The notes under the pieces: generated by a model
Seen by the model: the letters and a program-made list of their open reading frames with translations, nothing else
Database searches by the model: none
What the model was told of the DNA's origin: nothing
In this document: one piece after another, positions 25,531 to 38,200 of the stretch
Layout: every line of letters begins with the position of its first letter
Numbering within the stretch: position 1 is the first letter of the stretch
Position numbers and translations under genes: made by a program
Source of the DNA: Bacteroidota bacterium
GTDB taxonomy: Bacteria > Bacteroidota > Bacteroidia > UKL13-3
Direction of reading: 5' to 3'
Assembly (NCBI GenBank): GCA_030680835.1
Contig: JAUXUD010000022.1
Coordinates: 1 to 64,000, forward strand
Length of the DNA: 64,000 bases

Positions 25531-28500
25531 TGATGAATAAAAGAAGAATATATTATGCAAGGGTGTTCCTTTTAATTATGCTCATTCAGTTATTGAGCCC
25601 GTCAATCAGCTATGCATTATCCGGTGGTCCCTCTCAGCCCGAATTTCAATCATTTGAACCCATAGGAACAAGTGAAATGGTAAATCTCCCTTCCGGTGAT
25701 TTTACGTATAATATTCCTCTTTTGGATGTAAGCGGATATCCAATAAACATAGCATACCACTCGGGAATTACCGCTGATATGGAAGCCACAGTTGTTGGCC
25801 TGGGATGGAATATAAATCCGGGTGTTATTAACAGAAATGTTAGAGCCCTTCCTGATGATTTTAATGGTGCAAAAGATGCTGTTGAAAAACAGTTTAATAT
25901 GAAGCCTAATGTAACTGCAGGTTCAGGTGCGGCTTTAAGTTTGGAGCTATTTGGATTGGATAGCAAAAAACTGGGATTGGGTTTAAACCTGAATCTGGGC
26001 GTTTTCTTTAACAGTTACTGGGGAATGGGATGTGAATTTGGACTGTCTCCATCCCTATCTGCAGGAGATAAAAACGGAGGAAAATTAACTGCAAGTATGG
26101 GCCTTAATACTAACTCACAATCGGGTGCTAATTTTTCCCCTAATCTCTCGTATTCAAAAACGGTTGATAATAGCAGAGCTAATGCCATTTCATTAGGCTG
26201 CGGTATCGGTTTACAGGTTAATTCAAGGGATGGACTTAAAGCTTTATCCATTTCAGCAACAGCTACAAAGTCACTCGACAGATCCTTTAAAAAAAATGAA
26301 AATATAGCAGGAACCTCACAATCTACCAGTGCTTCTTTTTCATATAGTACACCCATTTATGTTCCCGAAGTTAATATGGATATGATGAACAAATCATTTT
26401 CCTTGAGATTTAGTCCAGTTGGTGGTGAAATTTTTGGGTTAGATGCTTCCGTTGCATTTTCGGGATATGTTTCCAGTCAGAAACTATTATCCGGAACAAA
26501 ATCAAATAGTGCCTATGGCATGTTGTATGCCCACAATGCATGGGCAAATTCTGCTGAAAATTCACTGACAGATTTCGCCAGAGAAAAAGATGGTGCCTTT
26601 GCCGATCATACAGTTAGCTTACCTATCTTAAATCCAGGTAATGATATATACAGTGTAAGCGGACAAGGAATAGGCGGAAGTTACCAGCTTAAAAGGAGTG
26701 ATGTTGGGGTATTTTATGATGCAAAAGAAAGTTCAAACAGCTTTGGGGGTGATTTAGGTTTAGAATTGGGAACAGGAAATGCAGTGCACGTTGGGGTAGA
26801 TATAAAAATGAACTCCTCTAACAGTACTAGTTCAAAGTGGACTGATGGCAATGACCTTTTATCAGCGATGGATTTCAGAGCTACGCATCCGGATGCAAAA
26901 GGTTTATACGAACCTGCCTATTTTAAAGCAGCCGGTGAAGTGGCCGCTGAATCTGATTTGACACTTTATAAAAAGATGGGCTATGATCAGGCAGTAAGGC
27001 CGGATCTTACAGCTCCAAACAGCATTTCTTTTAAAGTTAAAACCCGGGAGAAACTGGCATATCATAACAATACTTATACCAGTCCAAATAATTTAACAAA
27101 TAATGAATTAACAAGAGACAAAAGAGACAGAAGGCAACAAACCATATCCTATTTAACTGCAAAGGAAGCTCAGTTATTAAATGTTAATCCCATATACAAT
27201 TATACCCTGAATAGTTTTATAAATCCAACAAAATTGCAAATCAACAGAGTAAGTTCACCGGTTGATCCAATAAGAAAGGCACACCACATTTCCGAAATAA
27301 TAACCCATAGAAGCGATGGCTTAAGATATGTATATGGGATTCCTGCTTATAATATAAAGCAACGCGATGTTACTTTCAATGTATCAACAAGAACAAAAGT
27401 TTGTTCCAATGGCAAAGTTAAATATTCCCCAAGTATAAGTAACCCTGATAACTCAGTATATAACCAAATGGGTAAAGATAATTTTTTCAATGCTGTTGAA
27501 ACAAAACCTTATGCCCATTCATATCTGCTGACAGCCATACTCAGCCAGGACTATCAGGATCTGACAGGTAATGGTATTTCTGAAGATGACCTTGGATCTT
27601 ATACTGTTTTTAATTATAGCAGAATTCACGCTGATTATCAATGGAGGGTTCCTATAGATAAAGACCAGGCCAACTACAGTGAAGGTTTATTGTCTGATCC
27701 GGATGATGATAAAGGAAGCTATATCTACGGAAAAAAAGAGATATGGGTGCTGCATTCTGTTGAATCCAAAACCATGGTGGCTGAATTTTTATATGATAAC
27801 ATAAACAGAGGAGATGGATTTGGTGTTTTGGATGAAAATGGCGGAATCAATACCAACAACAGGTCTGTTATTTTAAAGACCATCACCTTATATGCAAGGA
27901 ATGATCGAAAAGCAAATCAAGCAAATGCAATGCCGGTAAAAACGGTTCACTTTGATTATGACTATTCTTTATGTCCCGGAACAGAAAACTCCAATGCGCC
28001 TGGTAAAGGAAAATTAACCTTAACGAAACTCTATTTTACGTATGGTTATTCTCAAAAGGCCGGCTTATCGGCTTATAGATTTGCTTACAAAAATGCAGAT
28101 AAACCCTATGGTATGAAGTCTTATGACAGGTGGGGAAACTATAAAAGAGCCACATCAACTTATTGTACTGTACCTACGGGCCCTTTAACAAATACGGAGT
28201 ATCCATACTCAGAACAAAATGAATCCATCGCAAACGATGATGCAGGTACCTGGTGTTTGGATAGTATAAACCTGCCATCGGGAGGTATTATAAAAATAAA
28301 TTATCAGGCCAAACATTACGCTTATGTGCAAGATCGGAATGCCATGCAAATGATGAAAATTGCAGGTATTGGAAGTTACGGAAACAAATTACTATATAAT
28401 GGACCCACAACTCATTATGAAAAAGTATACTTCGATGTCATCCCCGGTACTACCCCATCGCAGTTGAAACGAGATTATCTGCGTGATATTACGGTTAACA

Positions 28501-31500
28501 AATCTCATATCTACTTGAAGTGTTTTGTGAAAATGAATTCGAATAATAAATGGGAGTATCTTCCTGTTTATGCACAGATTACCGGCTATGGAGTTGATCC
28601 TGTTGGTTCAGCTTCACGTGGGTGGGTCAGCTTAAAATTGGTACCCAAAAAAGATGATGGAGCTCCCTTTATCAATCCCATCTCCAAAATGGCTTTTCAA
28701 TTTATCAGGCAAAATATGCCGGAAGTTGCTTTTGGCCAAAGTAATGTTACAGTTGACGATATTATGGCCGATCCGCTTATTGCCTTGCAACCTATTGCTG
28801 GGGCTTTTAAGCAATTGGGGCAACTTTTTATCGGGTTCAATACAGCGATGCTGGATAGGAGTTATGGGCAAGAGATTGAGTTGGGAAGATCATTTATACG
28901 TCTGTATGATCCAAGGGGTAAAAAGTTGGGAGGAGGCAGTATGGTATCCCGAATTGAAATAAAGGATAACTGGGATGCCATGACCGGAGGTTCTGCTCAG
29001 AGTTCCAGCTATGGGCAGGAATATGATTATACCACCAGTGAACAACAGTCGGATGGTTCGATGAGAACAATCAGCTCTGGGGTGGCTTCCTATGAACCCG
29101 TAATCGGGGGCGATGAAAATCCCTTTCGGAAAGTAGTAGAACCCGCCACCGAAGAGCGAAAGTGGGCTATTGATAATATTCATTATACCGAAGAACCTTT
29201 CGGGGAATGTTTTATGCCCGCTCCCGACATTGCATTCAGTAAAATCACGATCCGTAACATGCAATATGCAAATGTTACGCGAACTGCAACGGGGCATACT
29301 GAACAATGTTATTATACAGCAAAAGATTTCCCGACTAAATTGGAGCGAACAGATCTTCAACGTTTGCCACGAAGAATCAATCCAATTTTTTCTCTCTTAA
29401 AGGTGAAAATGAAAGAACACATGAATGCCGCTCAGGGGTTTAGTGTAATCACGAACAATATGCACGGACAGTTACGTTCAAAAAAAGTGTTTGATGAAAA
29501 TGGCACCTATATTTCGGGAATAATAAATCATTTTAAAACAGATAGCAAAGGACAACTGGAGAATGCAGTTGATTTTATTTATCCTGATGGAAAAGTAGAA
29601 CCCGGCCTCCTGGGGGTTGATTTTCAAATGGCAGGGGATGCACGGCAATCTATAAATAAATCAATTGCAGGCGGAGTTAGTTTTAATCTGGAAACTTTTG
29701 TTGTGGGAATAATCCCGCTAATCGTCCCGGTTCCCTGGCCCGACCTTACCATGAACGAAAGCCGGTTCAGATCAATGACTTTAACCAAGATCATTAATAA
29801 AATAGGTATCCTTGAAAAGGTGGAGGCTTTTGATCTGGGTTCAACCATAATGAGTGAAAACATGGCTTATGATGCAGAGACCGGTGAATGCTTACTGACC
29901 AAAACAGGTAATGAATTTAACGACCCTGTTTATAACCTGAAATTACCTGCACACTGGGCTTACGAAGGCATGCAAAATGCCTATAAAAATATTGGGTTCA
30001 CTACAACTATTCAATACGCTTCAGGGGTTTGGCAATTAAACGCTTTTGAAACCAACGTGCTCATGCCAGGCGACGAGTTATCATTTATCGATAATTCAAC
30101 AACAGTCAAAGTTTGGGTGCTTGCCGTTAACAGAGTTGCCAACACAATTACGCTCATTGACAGATGTGGTAGTTTGGTAACCAGTTCAACAACAACAACC
30201 ATTAAAGTGATAAGATCGGGTAGAAGGAATATGCCTGCTAAGGAAATTGGAACGATTACTTCTTTGAAAAATCCTATATCCGGTAATCCAAAAAAACTGG
30301 AATTAAATTGCCCATCGGGAGTGTTAAACAGTAAGGCAGTAGAATTCAGCGATGCCTGGCAAACCTATTGTACAAAAGATACCTCTTGCGCCGGCAATAA
30401 AACAATCAATCCCTATGTTCATAATTTAAGAGGGGTATGGAGAAACCTTAAATCATGGTCATACCTGAGCAATCGTAAAAATACGGCTTCCGTTACACCT
30501 TTTTATACAGATATCAGAAAAGATGGTGTTTACACAAGCTTTACCTCCTTTTGGCATGGACAAACCATGTCAACTGCTGCAGTACCCTACCCATACAAGC
30601 CTGTATTAAAAAACATGAATATGTGGACCTGGACAACAGAAATTACCAAATTTGACCCTAATGGAATTGAACTCGAAAACAGGGATCGTTTGGGAAGATT
30701 CTCTTCTGAAATAATAGGCTATCATCATCTGATGGTAACAGGTGTAGCTTCCAACAGCAGGTATAAACAAATTGCATTTGATGGCTTTGAAGATTATGCC
30801 ATCCCGGATATTCAACGACATTTCGGTGATCAATCCCTTTGGAGTAGTGGAAAGATATCAAATGCAGCCTACCATACAGGTAAATATTCGCTTCGTTTAA
30901 ATGCATTGCAAACAATTGTTTTACCCTATGCACTTAATGATAGCTGCCCGTTAACCCCTATGGATTCCTCCACATTCAATTCTGCAGTGTTGAATATTGT
31001 ACCCGTAAATAAAATTGAAAATTGTGATTGCATTAAATCTTTTGCCCCGTCTCCGGGCAAGTATGTAGTTACCGCCTGGGTAAAAGAAGGCACTGGCCTG
31101 GGTATGATCAACTATACTGCACCTAAATTAAACATAGAAATATTTAATTATATAAGTTCATTTGCCACTACCTTTTCCTTTTCACCTACAGGAGATATCA
31201 TTGACGGCTGGCAAAGAATAAGCGGGGAATTTAATATTTTACCCAATGATGTTTCAGTAACCATTAAACTGATAAACGGAGGCTCTCTAAGCACCTACTT
31301 TGATGATATCAGGATTTTACCGTTTAACGGCAGTATGAAGAACTATGTGTATGACGACATTTCACTCAAGCTAATGGCAGAACTGGACGATAACGGATAT
31401 GCCACATTTTATGAATACAATGCCGAAGGGCAGTTGATCAGAATAAAGAAAGAAACCGAAAGGGGTATTATGACAATTAAGGAATCAAGGAGCGCACAAC

Positions 31501-31514
31501 CAAAACAAAACTAA
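25527..31514 (+). CDS. Giant secreted YD/Rhs-like protein
   Basis: A 1995-residue protein with a signal peptide (to about residue 31, SYALSG). The N-terminal motif PSGDFTYNIPLLDVSGYPIN ... VVGLGWNINPG is typical of large Bacteroidota Rhs/SpvB-type proteins. The C-terminus has a YD-like segment (YDDISLKLMAELDDNGYATFYEYNAEGQLI). There is no T9SS domain and no toxin-like tail. The middle has many Ser/Asn/Tyr-rich beta segments. Three possible ATGs (25527, 25530, 25533) sit in a row; the first overlaps the preceding stop. It may form part of the Rhs shell or a surface filament. Confidence 0.8.
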   Translation: MMMNKRRIYYARVFLLIMLIQLLSPSISYALSGGPSQPEFQSFEPIGTSEMVNLPSGDFTYNIPLLDVSGYPINIAYHSGITADMEATVVGLGWNINPGVINRNVRALPDDFNGAKDAVEKQFNMKPNVTAGSGAALSLELFGLDSKKLGLGLNLNLGVFFNSYWGMGCEFGLSPSLSAGDKNGGKLTASMGLNTNSQSGANFSPNLSYSKTVDNSRANAISLGCGIGLQVNSRDGLKALSISATATKSLDRSFKKNENIAGTSQSTSASFSYSTPIYVPEVNMDMMNKSFSLRFSPVGGEIFGLDASVAFSGYVSSQKLLSGTKSNSAYGMLYAHNAWANSAENSLTDFAREKDGAFADHTVSLPILNPGNDIYSVSGQGIGGSYQLKRSDVGVFYDAKESSNSFGGDLGLELGTGNAVHVGVDIKMNSSNSTSSKWTDGNDLLSAMDFRATHPDAKGLYEPAYFKAAGEVAAESDLTLYKKMGYDQAVRPDLTAPNSISFKVKTREKLAYHNNTYTSPNNLTNNELTRDKRDRRQQTISYLTAKEAQLLNVNPIYNYTLNSFINPTKLQINRVSSPVDPIRKAHHISEIITHRSDGLRYVYGIPAYNIKQRDVTFNVSTRTKVCSNGKVKYSPSISNPDNSVYNQMGKDNFFNAVETKPYAHSYLLTAILSQDYQDLTGNGISEDDLGSYTVFNYSRIHADYQWRVPIDKDQANYSEGLLSDPDDDKGSYIYGKKEIWVLHSVESKTMVAEFLYDNINRGDGFGVLDENGGINTNNRSVILKTITLYARNDRKANQANAMPVKTVHFDYDYSLCPGTENSNAPGKGKLTLTKLYFTYGYSQKAGLSAYRFAYKNADKPYGMKSYDRWGNYKRATSTYCTVPTGPLTNTEYPYSEQNESIANDDAGTWCLDSINLPSGGIIKINYQAKHYAYVQDRNAMQMMKIAGIGSYGNKLLYNGPTTHYEKVYFDVIPGTTPSQLKRDYLRDITVNKSHIYLKCFVKMNSNNKWEYLPVYAQITGYGVDPVGSASRGWVSLKLVPKKDDGAPFINPISKMAFQFIRQNMPEVAFGQSNVTVDDIMADPLIALQPIAGAFKQLGQLFIGFNTAMLDRSYGQEIELGRSFIRLYDPRGKKLGGGSMVSRIEIKDNWDAMTGGSAQSSSYGQEYDYTTSEQQSDGSMRTISSGVASYEPVIGGDENPFRKVVEPATEERKWAIDNIHYTEEPFGECFMPAPDIAFSKITIRNMQYANVTRTATGHTEQCYYTAKDFPTKLERTDLQRLPRRINPIFSLLKVKMKEHMNAAQGFSVITNNMHGQLRSKKVFDENGTYISGIINHFKTDSKGQLENAVDFIYPDGKVEPGLLGVDFQMAGDARQSINKSIAGGVSFNLETFVVGIIPLIVPVPWPDLTMNESRFRSMTLTKIINKIGILEKVEAFDLGSTIMSENMAYDAETGECLLTKTGNEFNDPVYNLKLPAHWAYEGMQNAYKNIGFTTTIQYASGVWQLNAFETNVLMPGDELSFIDNSTTVKVWVLAVNRVANTITLIDRCGSLVTSSTTTTIKVIRSGRRNMPAKEIGTITSLKNPISGNPKKLELNCPSGVLNSKAVEFSDAWQTYCTKDTSCAGNKTINPYVHNLRGVWRNLKSWSYLSNRKNTASVTPFYTDIRKDGVYTSFTSFWHGQTMSTAAVPYPYKPVLKNMNMWTWTTEITKFDPNGIELENRDRLGRFSSEIIGYHHLMVTGVASNSRYKQIAFDGFEDYAIPDIQRHFGDQSLWSSGKISNAAYHTGKYSLRLNALQTIVLPYALNDSCPLTPMDSSTFNSAVLNIVPVNKIENCDCIKSFAPSPGKYVVTAWVKEGTGLGMINYTAPKLNIEIFNYISSFATTFSFSPTGDIIDGWQRISGEFNILPNDVSVTIKLINGGSLSTYFDDIRILPFNGSMKNYVYDDISLKLMAELDDNGYATFYEYNAEGQLIRIKKETERGIMTIKESRSAQPKQN

Positions 31515-31521
31515 ATTTAAA

Positions 31522-32238
31522 ATGAGCATACGAATTCTACTTGTATTTGCAATCACATTCGTTTCAGCTTTTCGGCCTGCCGAAAGCAGGAAGGAAATCA
31601 CTGAGTTAATTGAAAACCTGAGTAAAGCCAATGCACAAAAGAAAAACATTGCATATGATCTCACATATAAATTGTATGCAGATGCAAATTCACAAACAGT
31701 TCTCTCCACCCTGAATGGCTTACTTATTCAAAGAAATGGTGATAAATACAGTCAATTGGGGGAAATTGAGAGTTTAAAAACTTCAAAGTACTTTATAAGC
31801 ATTGACAGGGAAGAAAAGATGATGATGCTATCTGATAATAATGGGGGAGGAAATCAGGGATTTGATTTGGAACAATTGAAAAAATATCTCGACTTGTGCA
31901 AAGAATATAACATTACAAAGACAAGCGCAAATCAGTCAAAACTAAGATTGGAATTGAAAGCGGGTGAAATCAATCAACTGGATGTTTTTTATAATACCAC
32001 AAGTTATTCGGTTGAAAAGATTTGCATGTTCTACAATAAAGCTATAAACTCTGAGTATACAAATAATACAGATGCTTCAAATCAAAGACTGGAGATTCTT
32101 TTTAAAGAAAAAGAATATGCAATGAGTGAAGATTCCCGGTTAACATTAGCTAACTATTGTACAATTAAAAATGGGGTATGGAAACCCAGCATTAAATACC
32201 CCGGTTATGAATTCATTAATAATCTAAATAAAAAATGA
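31522..32238 (+). CDS. Small secreted protein of unknown function in the Rhs operon
   Basis: A 238-residue protein with a signal-like N-terminus (to about residue 22). The alternating beta-strand pattern (AYDLTYKLYA ... SQTVLSTLNGLLIQRNGDKY ... YFISIDREEKMMML) resembles LolA-like folds, but this is a weak structural guess. Seven bases separate it from the 1995-residue gene and it overlaps the following Rhs gene by 4 bases (ATGA at 32235), so it is likely to work with them. Conserved position between two Rhs-like genes suggests a chaperone or carrier. Confidence 0.7.
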   Translation: MSIRILLVFAITFVSAFRPAESRKEITELIENLSKANAQKKNIAYDLTYKLYADANSQTVLSTLNGLLIQRNGDKYSQLGEIESLKTSKYFISIDREEKMMMLSDNNGGGNQGFDLEQLKKYLDLCKEYNITKTSANQSKLRLELKAGEINQLDVFYNTTSYSVEKICMFYNKAINSEYTNNTDASNQRLEILFKEKEYAMSEDSRLTLANYCTIKNGVWKPSIKYPGYEFINNLNKK

Positions 32239-35200
32239 AATTTATTAAATATATATTGATGATTTGCTGGTGTGGCTTTTTTTCTAAAGCGGATGCCGGA
32301 GTGGAGCCTGCGGTTTCTTCCTATTTACAGGGGAAGTATTTTATTAATTATATACCAAACCCTGACTTTATATCGACAGGTGCAATATTTACAAATGGAT
32401 TATCAGGGTTTGCATATTCAGGGGGTCAGTATGGTTTTCCATCTACCCAACAGGTAAGAAAAATTGATAATTTACTTCATCTCTATATAGATGCTGATGC
32501 GTTGGAGTATATTAATTTTTCATATAAATTAGAAGTAAAAATAGAAATTACCGCTCACATAAAGGGGACTCCCTCACCTACCATCTTTACTCTTGAAACC
32601 TTGGTTATAAATTTTAATCCAACCGAAAGGACCTCGTTCAATGAGAAAGCCAGCCTGCATTTTGCAAATGCCGGGTATGTACATTACCGAGTTATATCAG
32701 CCATATTTACCCCTGGTCTCACTGATGCTCAAAAAGCCAGGGTAGTTAAAATCATTAATTTGAGTTCTGAGATCATTATTGAACGTTATCAGGTTTTTGA
32801 TGCTACACTGGTACCGAATGGAGCCTCACTTTTTCATCACCATAATACAGTTAGTGATGAACTTGTAATTTGGTGGGGTTGCCAGTTGGGTTCTGAACTA
32901 TTTGAACTTGAATGGGCTTATGTTGACAATTATGGTGTCGCCGGAATTGAAAGAATGGCTGTTGATCTTAAATATAATAAAGACTATAACCTTTCAAGAA
33001 ATGCTTCAAGGGTTCAGCTTTCCACCAACTCTTATGTAATACCCATGGTTTATGAACGCGGATATATTATTTTCAGAGTAAGATTTATAGGGAAAAAATA
33101 TGATGTAACTACAGATAAAGTATACCAGATTCCCGGTCAGTGGTCGGATGCAACGTATGGTACCGGACCCAACTTAAGCACATTTACACATAAATTAAAA
33201 ATTGTGACCCCGCATGAAGCTGACAAGAAGAACTGGCAAATCACAACATCTTATTCAGAAGGCGGAAAGCGAAAAGATATTGTTGCTTACATGGATGGTA
33301 CCCAACGCAACAGACAAACAATAACCGGGCTCAGTACCGAACAGGCGACGCTTGTGGGCGAATCCATATATGATCATCAGGGGCGTGCCGCAATTCAGGT
33401 GCTTCCTGTTCCGGTCCCTTTGGATCCCTATCCCTACTACACCCCAAACAACCGCAGGTTAATGTATTATAATAATTTTAACCGGAACAATGCAGGCAGT
33501 CCTTATAGCCGTGCTGATTTTGATATCACACAAAACCTTTGCGGTACTCTTACAGCACCGATGAATACAAATAGTGGTGCATCCAATTATTATTCTGGGA
33601 GTAATCCTGATAAAACAAATGAAAATGCCTATATCCCGGATGCAAAAAACTACCCGTTTACACAAACTGAATTCACCCCCGATCTCACAGGAAGAATTAG
33701 AAAGCAGGGTGGTGTTGGTATAAATCATCAATTGGGATCGACTCATGAAACCGAATACTACTATGGCACTCCTATGCAGGAGGAGTTGTTTATGTTATTT
33801 GGAAATGAAGCTGGAATTGCTTCCCATTACAAAAAAAATGTTGTAAAAGATCCTAATGGCCAACTCAGTGTAAGCTTTTTAAATCTGAGTGGAAATGTGA
33901 TTGCAACTGCGTTGGCCGGAAATCCACCTGCTAATCTGAGTCAGTTAGATAGTTATCAGCCAGACTCTATTGATGTTGATCTGTTGGCTTACAATAATAA
34001 AGATACTGCTAATGCTGAGTTGATTTCAAATCAAAGTATTATAGTAAGCACACAAAGCGATTATGAAATGCGTTATACGGTTTCAAATGTTGCATACCAG
34101 ACAACACTTTGCAATGGCATTCAGCTTTGTTTGGATTGTGTTTACGATCTCCACCTGAAAGTAATTGATAATTACAGTTGCAATCATGTAATTTACGATA
34201 CCAGCCTTGTGGTGGGGCCTTTCACTTTCAATGATTCAGCAATGAATGTAAACGACCATTGTCCAAATTCAAATGTTGCCTTTGATTCAGATAACCTTCC
34301 AGAACCTTTCACGATAAACCTGCCTGTTGGCTCTTATACCATCATCAAAAGTTTAAAAGTAAATAATGCTGCCGCTGATGCGTATGTTGAACACTATATA
34401 AATAGATTTAATACAGAATGCAACAGTGTTTATAATGATATTTTAAATGAGCAACTGGCATTGATAGATCCCGATGCCTGTAATATTGAAGACACCGCTG
34501 TTGCAGAAAACAGGTGTGATATAGCCCGGTTTGCCATGTTAAACGACTTGAGTCCGGGTGGCCAATACGGATTAATTAACTGGGACGATAATACCGCAAC
34601 CGACCCGACCTCTATTTTTAATACTTCGAACTCATTACCACAGCCTGGTGCCAATTGGAAAGCCCCGGCAAATGGGGGATATTTTGATGAAAATGGTGTG
34701 AGAATAAAAGTTAATAATCCTGTAACTAATCTGTTGGTCTATCCTGAACAACTTTCTAATTTAAGCGATTTTTTAGCTATCTGGGAAGAATCATTCGCTA
34801 ATTCATTGTTGCCCTATCATCCTGAATATTGTTACCTGGATTGGTGCAGCCAGATAAACAGTGCATCGTTTGATTATGATGTAAACATGACCTTAACGAT
34901 GAATTACAACGATGCCATTGCCAATGGATTTTTTGCACCCCTTACTAACGACCCATATTTTGTGCCCACAGCAACACATTATATTCCCACTATCACCAGT
35001 CTGATGTCTGCCCAGTTATTGAATTATCATAATACAAATTATAGCATGCTTCAAATGGCAGTGATGACGAGTTTTAGTGCGGGCAATATACCTTATACCA
35101 TTACCGACATTAATAATTGGATATCTTCTCCCGCTTCTAATCCTGCTATCGCCAACAATGTTTGGGAAACATACAGGGCATTTTACATATCTAAAAAAGA

Positions 35201-38200
35201 AGAACTGCAATATGCCGACAGAGTTAAGTATGCCATGGATCATTGTACCAGTGCCGGAGGATATAACGAATGCATTGGGGCAAATCCTTTTAATTGGCAA
35301 CGCAATAGTTTTGGGAATTTCGGGATTCCAATGAACGGTAAATTTTTTACAAGCCACCAGGCTTGCAGTCAATGGACCTATCAATTATACGCCAATAAGA
35401 GCATTCGTTTTCCTGCTTTTCAAACTGTGTTTACTACAATTGATCCATACACTGCTGATCCAAACACAACCATACAACAGGCAGGCAATTATGTGAGCGC
35501 TTCAGGTCCTTGCGAAAAGGGAGTGGCAACCCACCGGGAAAATTGTCCACCCACTACCTTTTCCGGCGATATAGTAAACCTGATGAACCAGCTTATGGCC
35601 CGAAGAAAGTTTACAGGTAAAGATACTATAAACAGCATTTTAAATGGGGTGATGAGAAGCGATTTTATACCGGGTGGAAAAGTGGAATGGAAGGGTGATT
35701 ATAATAGCAAAAAATTTACCGGAGTGTTAACTGCCGGAAAGAAAAAATGTGAATTTATCATTGATCTTCCCAAGGGGATCAGTCCTGAAAATTTTGAGTT
35801 CATCACAAGTATTATTCCCGATACCCTCACTATAAATCCCTTAACCGGCTATACTTACTCGGCAATCATTACCATTAAGCTGATTAACTCCAATATAACG
35901 ATTACCACAAAATTGCACAATACCTGCTACCCTTTTAGTTATTGTAAACGTTGCCCTCCCGTAATAGTAGCGACCAAGCCAATTGGTCCGGGCAATTCCA
36001 AAGAGACAGCCATTAAACTTCCTTCACAGAATTCAACTCCTGCCCAACCTGTAAATCCTGCACTTTCATCGCAGACCGCCATTAAGCTTCCTTCACAGAA
36101 TTCAACCCCTACCCAAGCTGTAAATCCTGCACTTTCATCTCAGACCGCCCTTAAACTTCCTGCACTTTCAACACCGGCTATTGCTAACCCCACCTTACAA
36201 AACGCAACACTCCTCAATCCTGTTAATTCTTCCGGGAGTATTAATGATTCTTTCCTGGCAACCAGTTCGGGAACACCTCCTCCAACAACCGGAAACTGGA
36301 TTTGCAACCCATGCAAAATCATTAGTATTAAATATGATTCGGCTGGACAAACGGTTAGAATGCTCCCGGATGCTTATTCATGCGACCCTTGCCATCCAAA
36401 ACTTGATTCGGCCATAACCGACACCATTGTTAACCAATGTATAGAACAACAGGTTCAGGCAGCTTATTTAAATGCGCAAAACAGCTATCAGCAAATTCTG
36501 GATTCAATACGAATTGCTTTCCGGAGTTTATATATTGAGCATTGCCTGCAGGCTACTGAAACCTTTACCGCAGGTTATATGGATGCCATGCATCACTTTA
36601 CTTTGTATTACTATAATCAGGCAGGTAATCTTGTTAAGACCATTCCACCCGTGGGGGTTGTTAAACTCAACAATAGCCAAATACAAATTGCAAAAAATTA
36701 TCAGAGTGGAACAAGCTCCTCTCCTATTTACAATAATCATGGTTTTAAGAGTCAGTATTGGTATAATAGCTTAGACCAGCTCCGCGAACAAACGCAACCC
36801 GACCATGATGGAAAAAGTGTTTTCTTTTATGATTATTTAGGAAGAATGGTTGCCTCTCAAAATCCTGAACAGAAAACTTACCAGAAATATAGTTACACAT
36901 TGTATGATAGCCTGGGCAGGATCAATGAGGTGGGAGAACTGAACAATGTAACTACAGTTTTAACTGAACCGAAGGCTCGAAACCAAATCCAGTTTTTAAC
37001 CTGGTTGTATAATTCAAGTTATACAAGAAAACAGATAACACGTACCCGATATGATGAGGCTTATACCAGTGTGGTAAACAGTTATTTTGGCGGGGACGCT
37101 AGAAATTACAGAGGTAGGGTTGCATCTTCCATGTATTTTGAAACCAATGTAACTACTTATACCAATGCAACACATTATAAATATGATATTCATGGCAATG
37201 TAAAGCGTTTGGTGCAGGATCTCGTAAAACTACCTGCAAAAATACTGGAATATGATTATGATTTAATCAGCGGAAAAGTTAATCAACTCAGTTATCAGCC
37301 AGGTTCAGCAGACCGTTTCATCCATCGCTATTTGTATGATGCAGACAACAGGCTTACACAGGTGCAAACAAGCAGGGACAGCTTTGTATGGGATAATGAT
37401 GCCGTATATGAGTATTATAAACACGGGCCACTTGCGCGAACCGTGCTTGGACAAAATAAAGTTCAGACACAGGATTTTACCTATACAATTCAAGGTTGGA
37501 TAAAAGGAGTGAACAGCCCAACACTTGATGTAAAAACGGATCCCGGACATGATGGCGGACCAGGTAGTGATCATTCACTTATTGCAAGAGATGCTACTGG
37601 TTATATGCTTCGCTATTTCACAAATGATTACAAGCCGATAGGCAATGGGTTTATGTATGAACCCACTTATACTGGCACTAATTACCATCGCCAGAATAAA
37701 GACCTGTATAATGGCAATATCCAAAGCATGATTACGGCCATAGGTTCACCTAAAAACAGTAATGTGGCCATGGGTACATTAGCCACAGCATATACTTACG
37801 ATCAATTGAACCGTATTACACAAATGCAGGCTTTTACAGGACCCAATATTGGAACCATCAACAACAGTTTTATAAATTCGGTTGCAATGACAGACTATGC
37901 CTGCACTTACAGTTATGATGCCAATGGCAATCTTGTTACACTGAGCAGAAACGGTACAACACAGAGTGGACAACAACAAATGGATGATCTTGACTACTAT
38001 TATTACCCGGGAAGCAATCGCCTTTCGTATGTAAACGATCTGGTGGCTTCCGGCAATTACCCGAATGATATTGATGCACAAAGCAACCTTAATTACACCT
38101 ATGATAAAATTGGAAATCTGAAGAGCGATAATAAGGAGGGTTTAACAATCAACTGGAATGTATATGGAAAAATTAAAACGATAATCAAAGGAACTGCAAA

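Noticed and set aside
28890-29360. 156-codon minus-strand frame
   Set aside because: Lies within the coding region of the 1995-residue protein, shows no signal or motif, and has no promoter.
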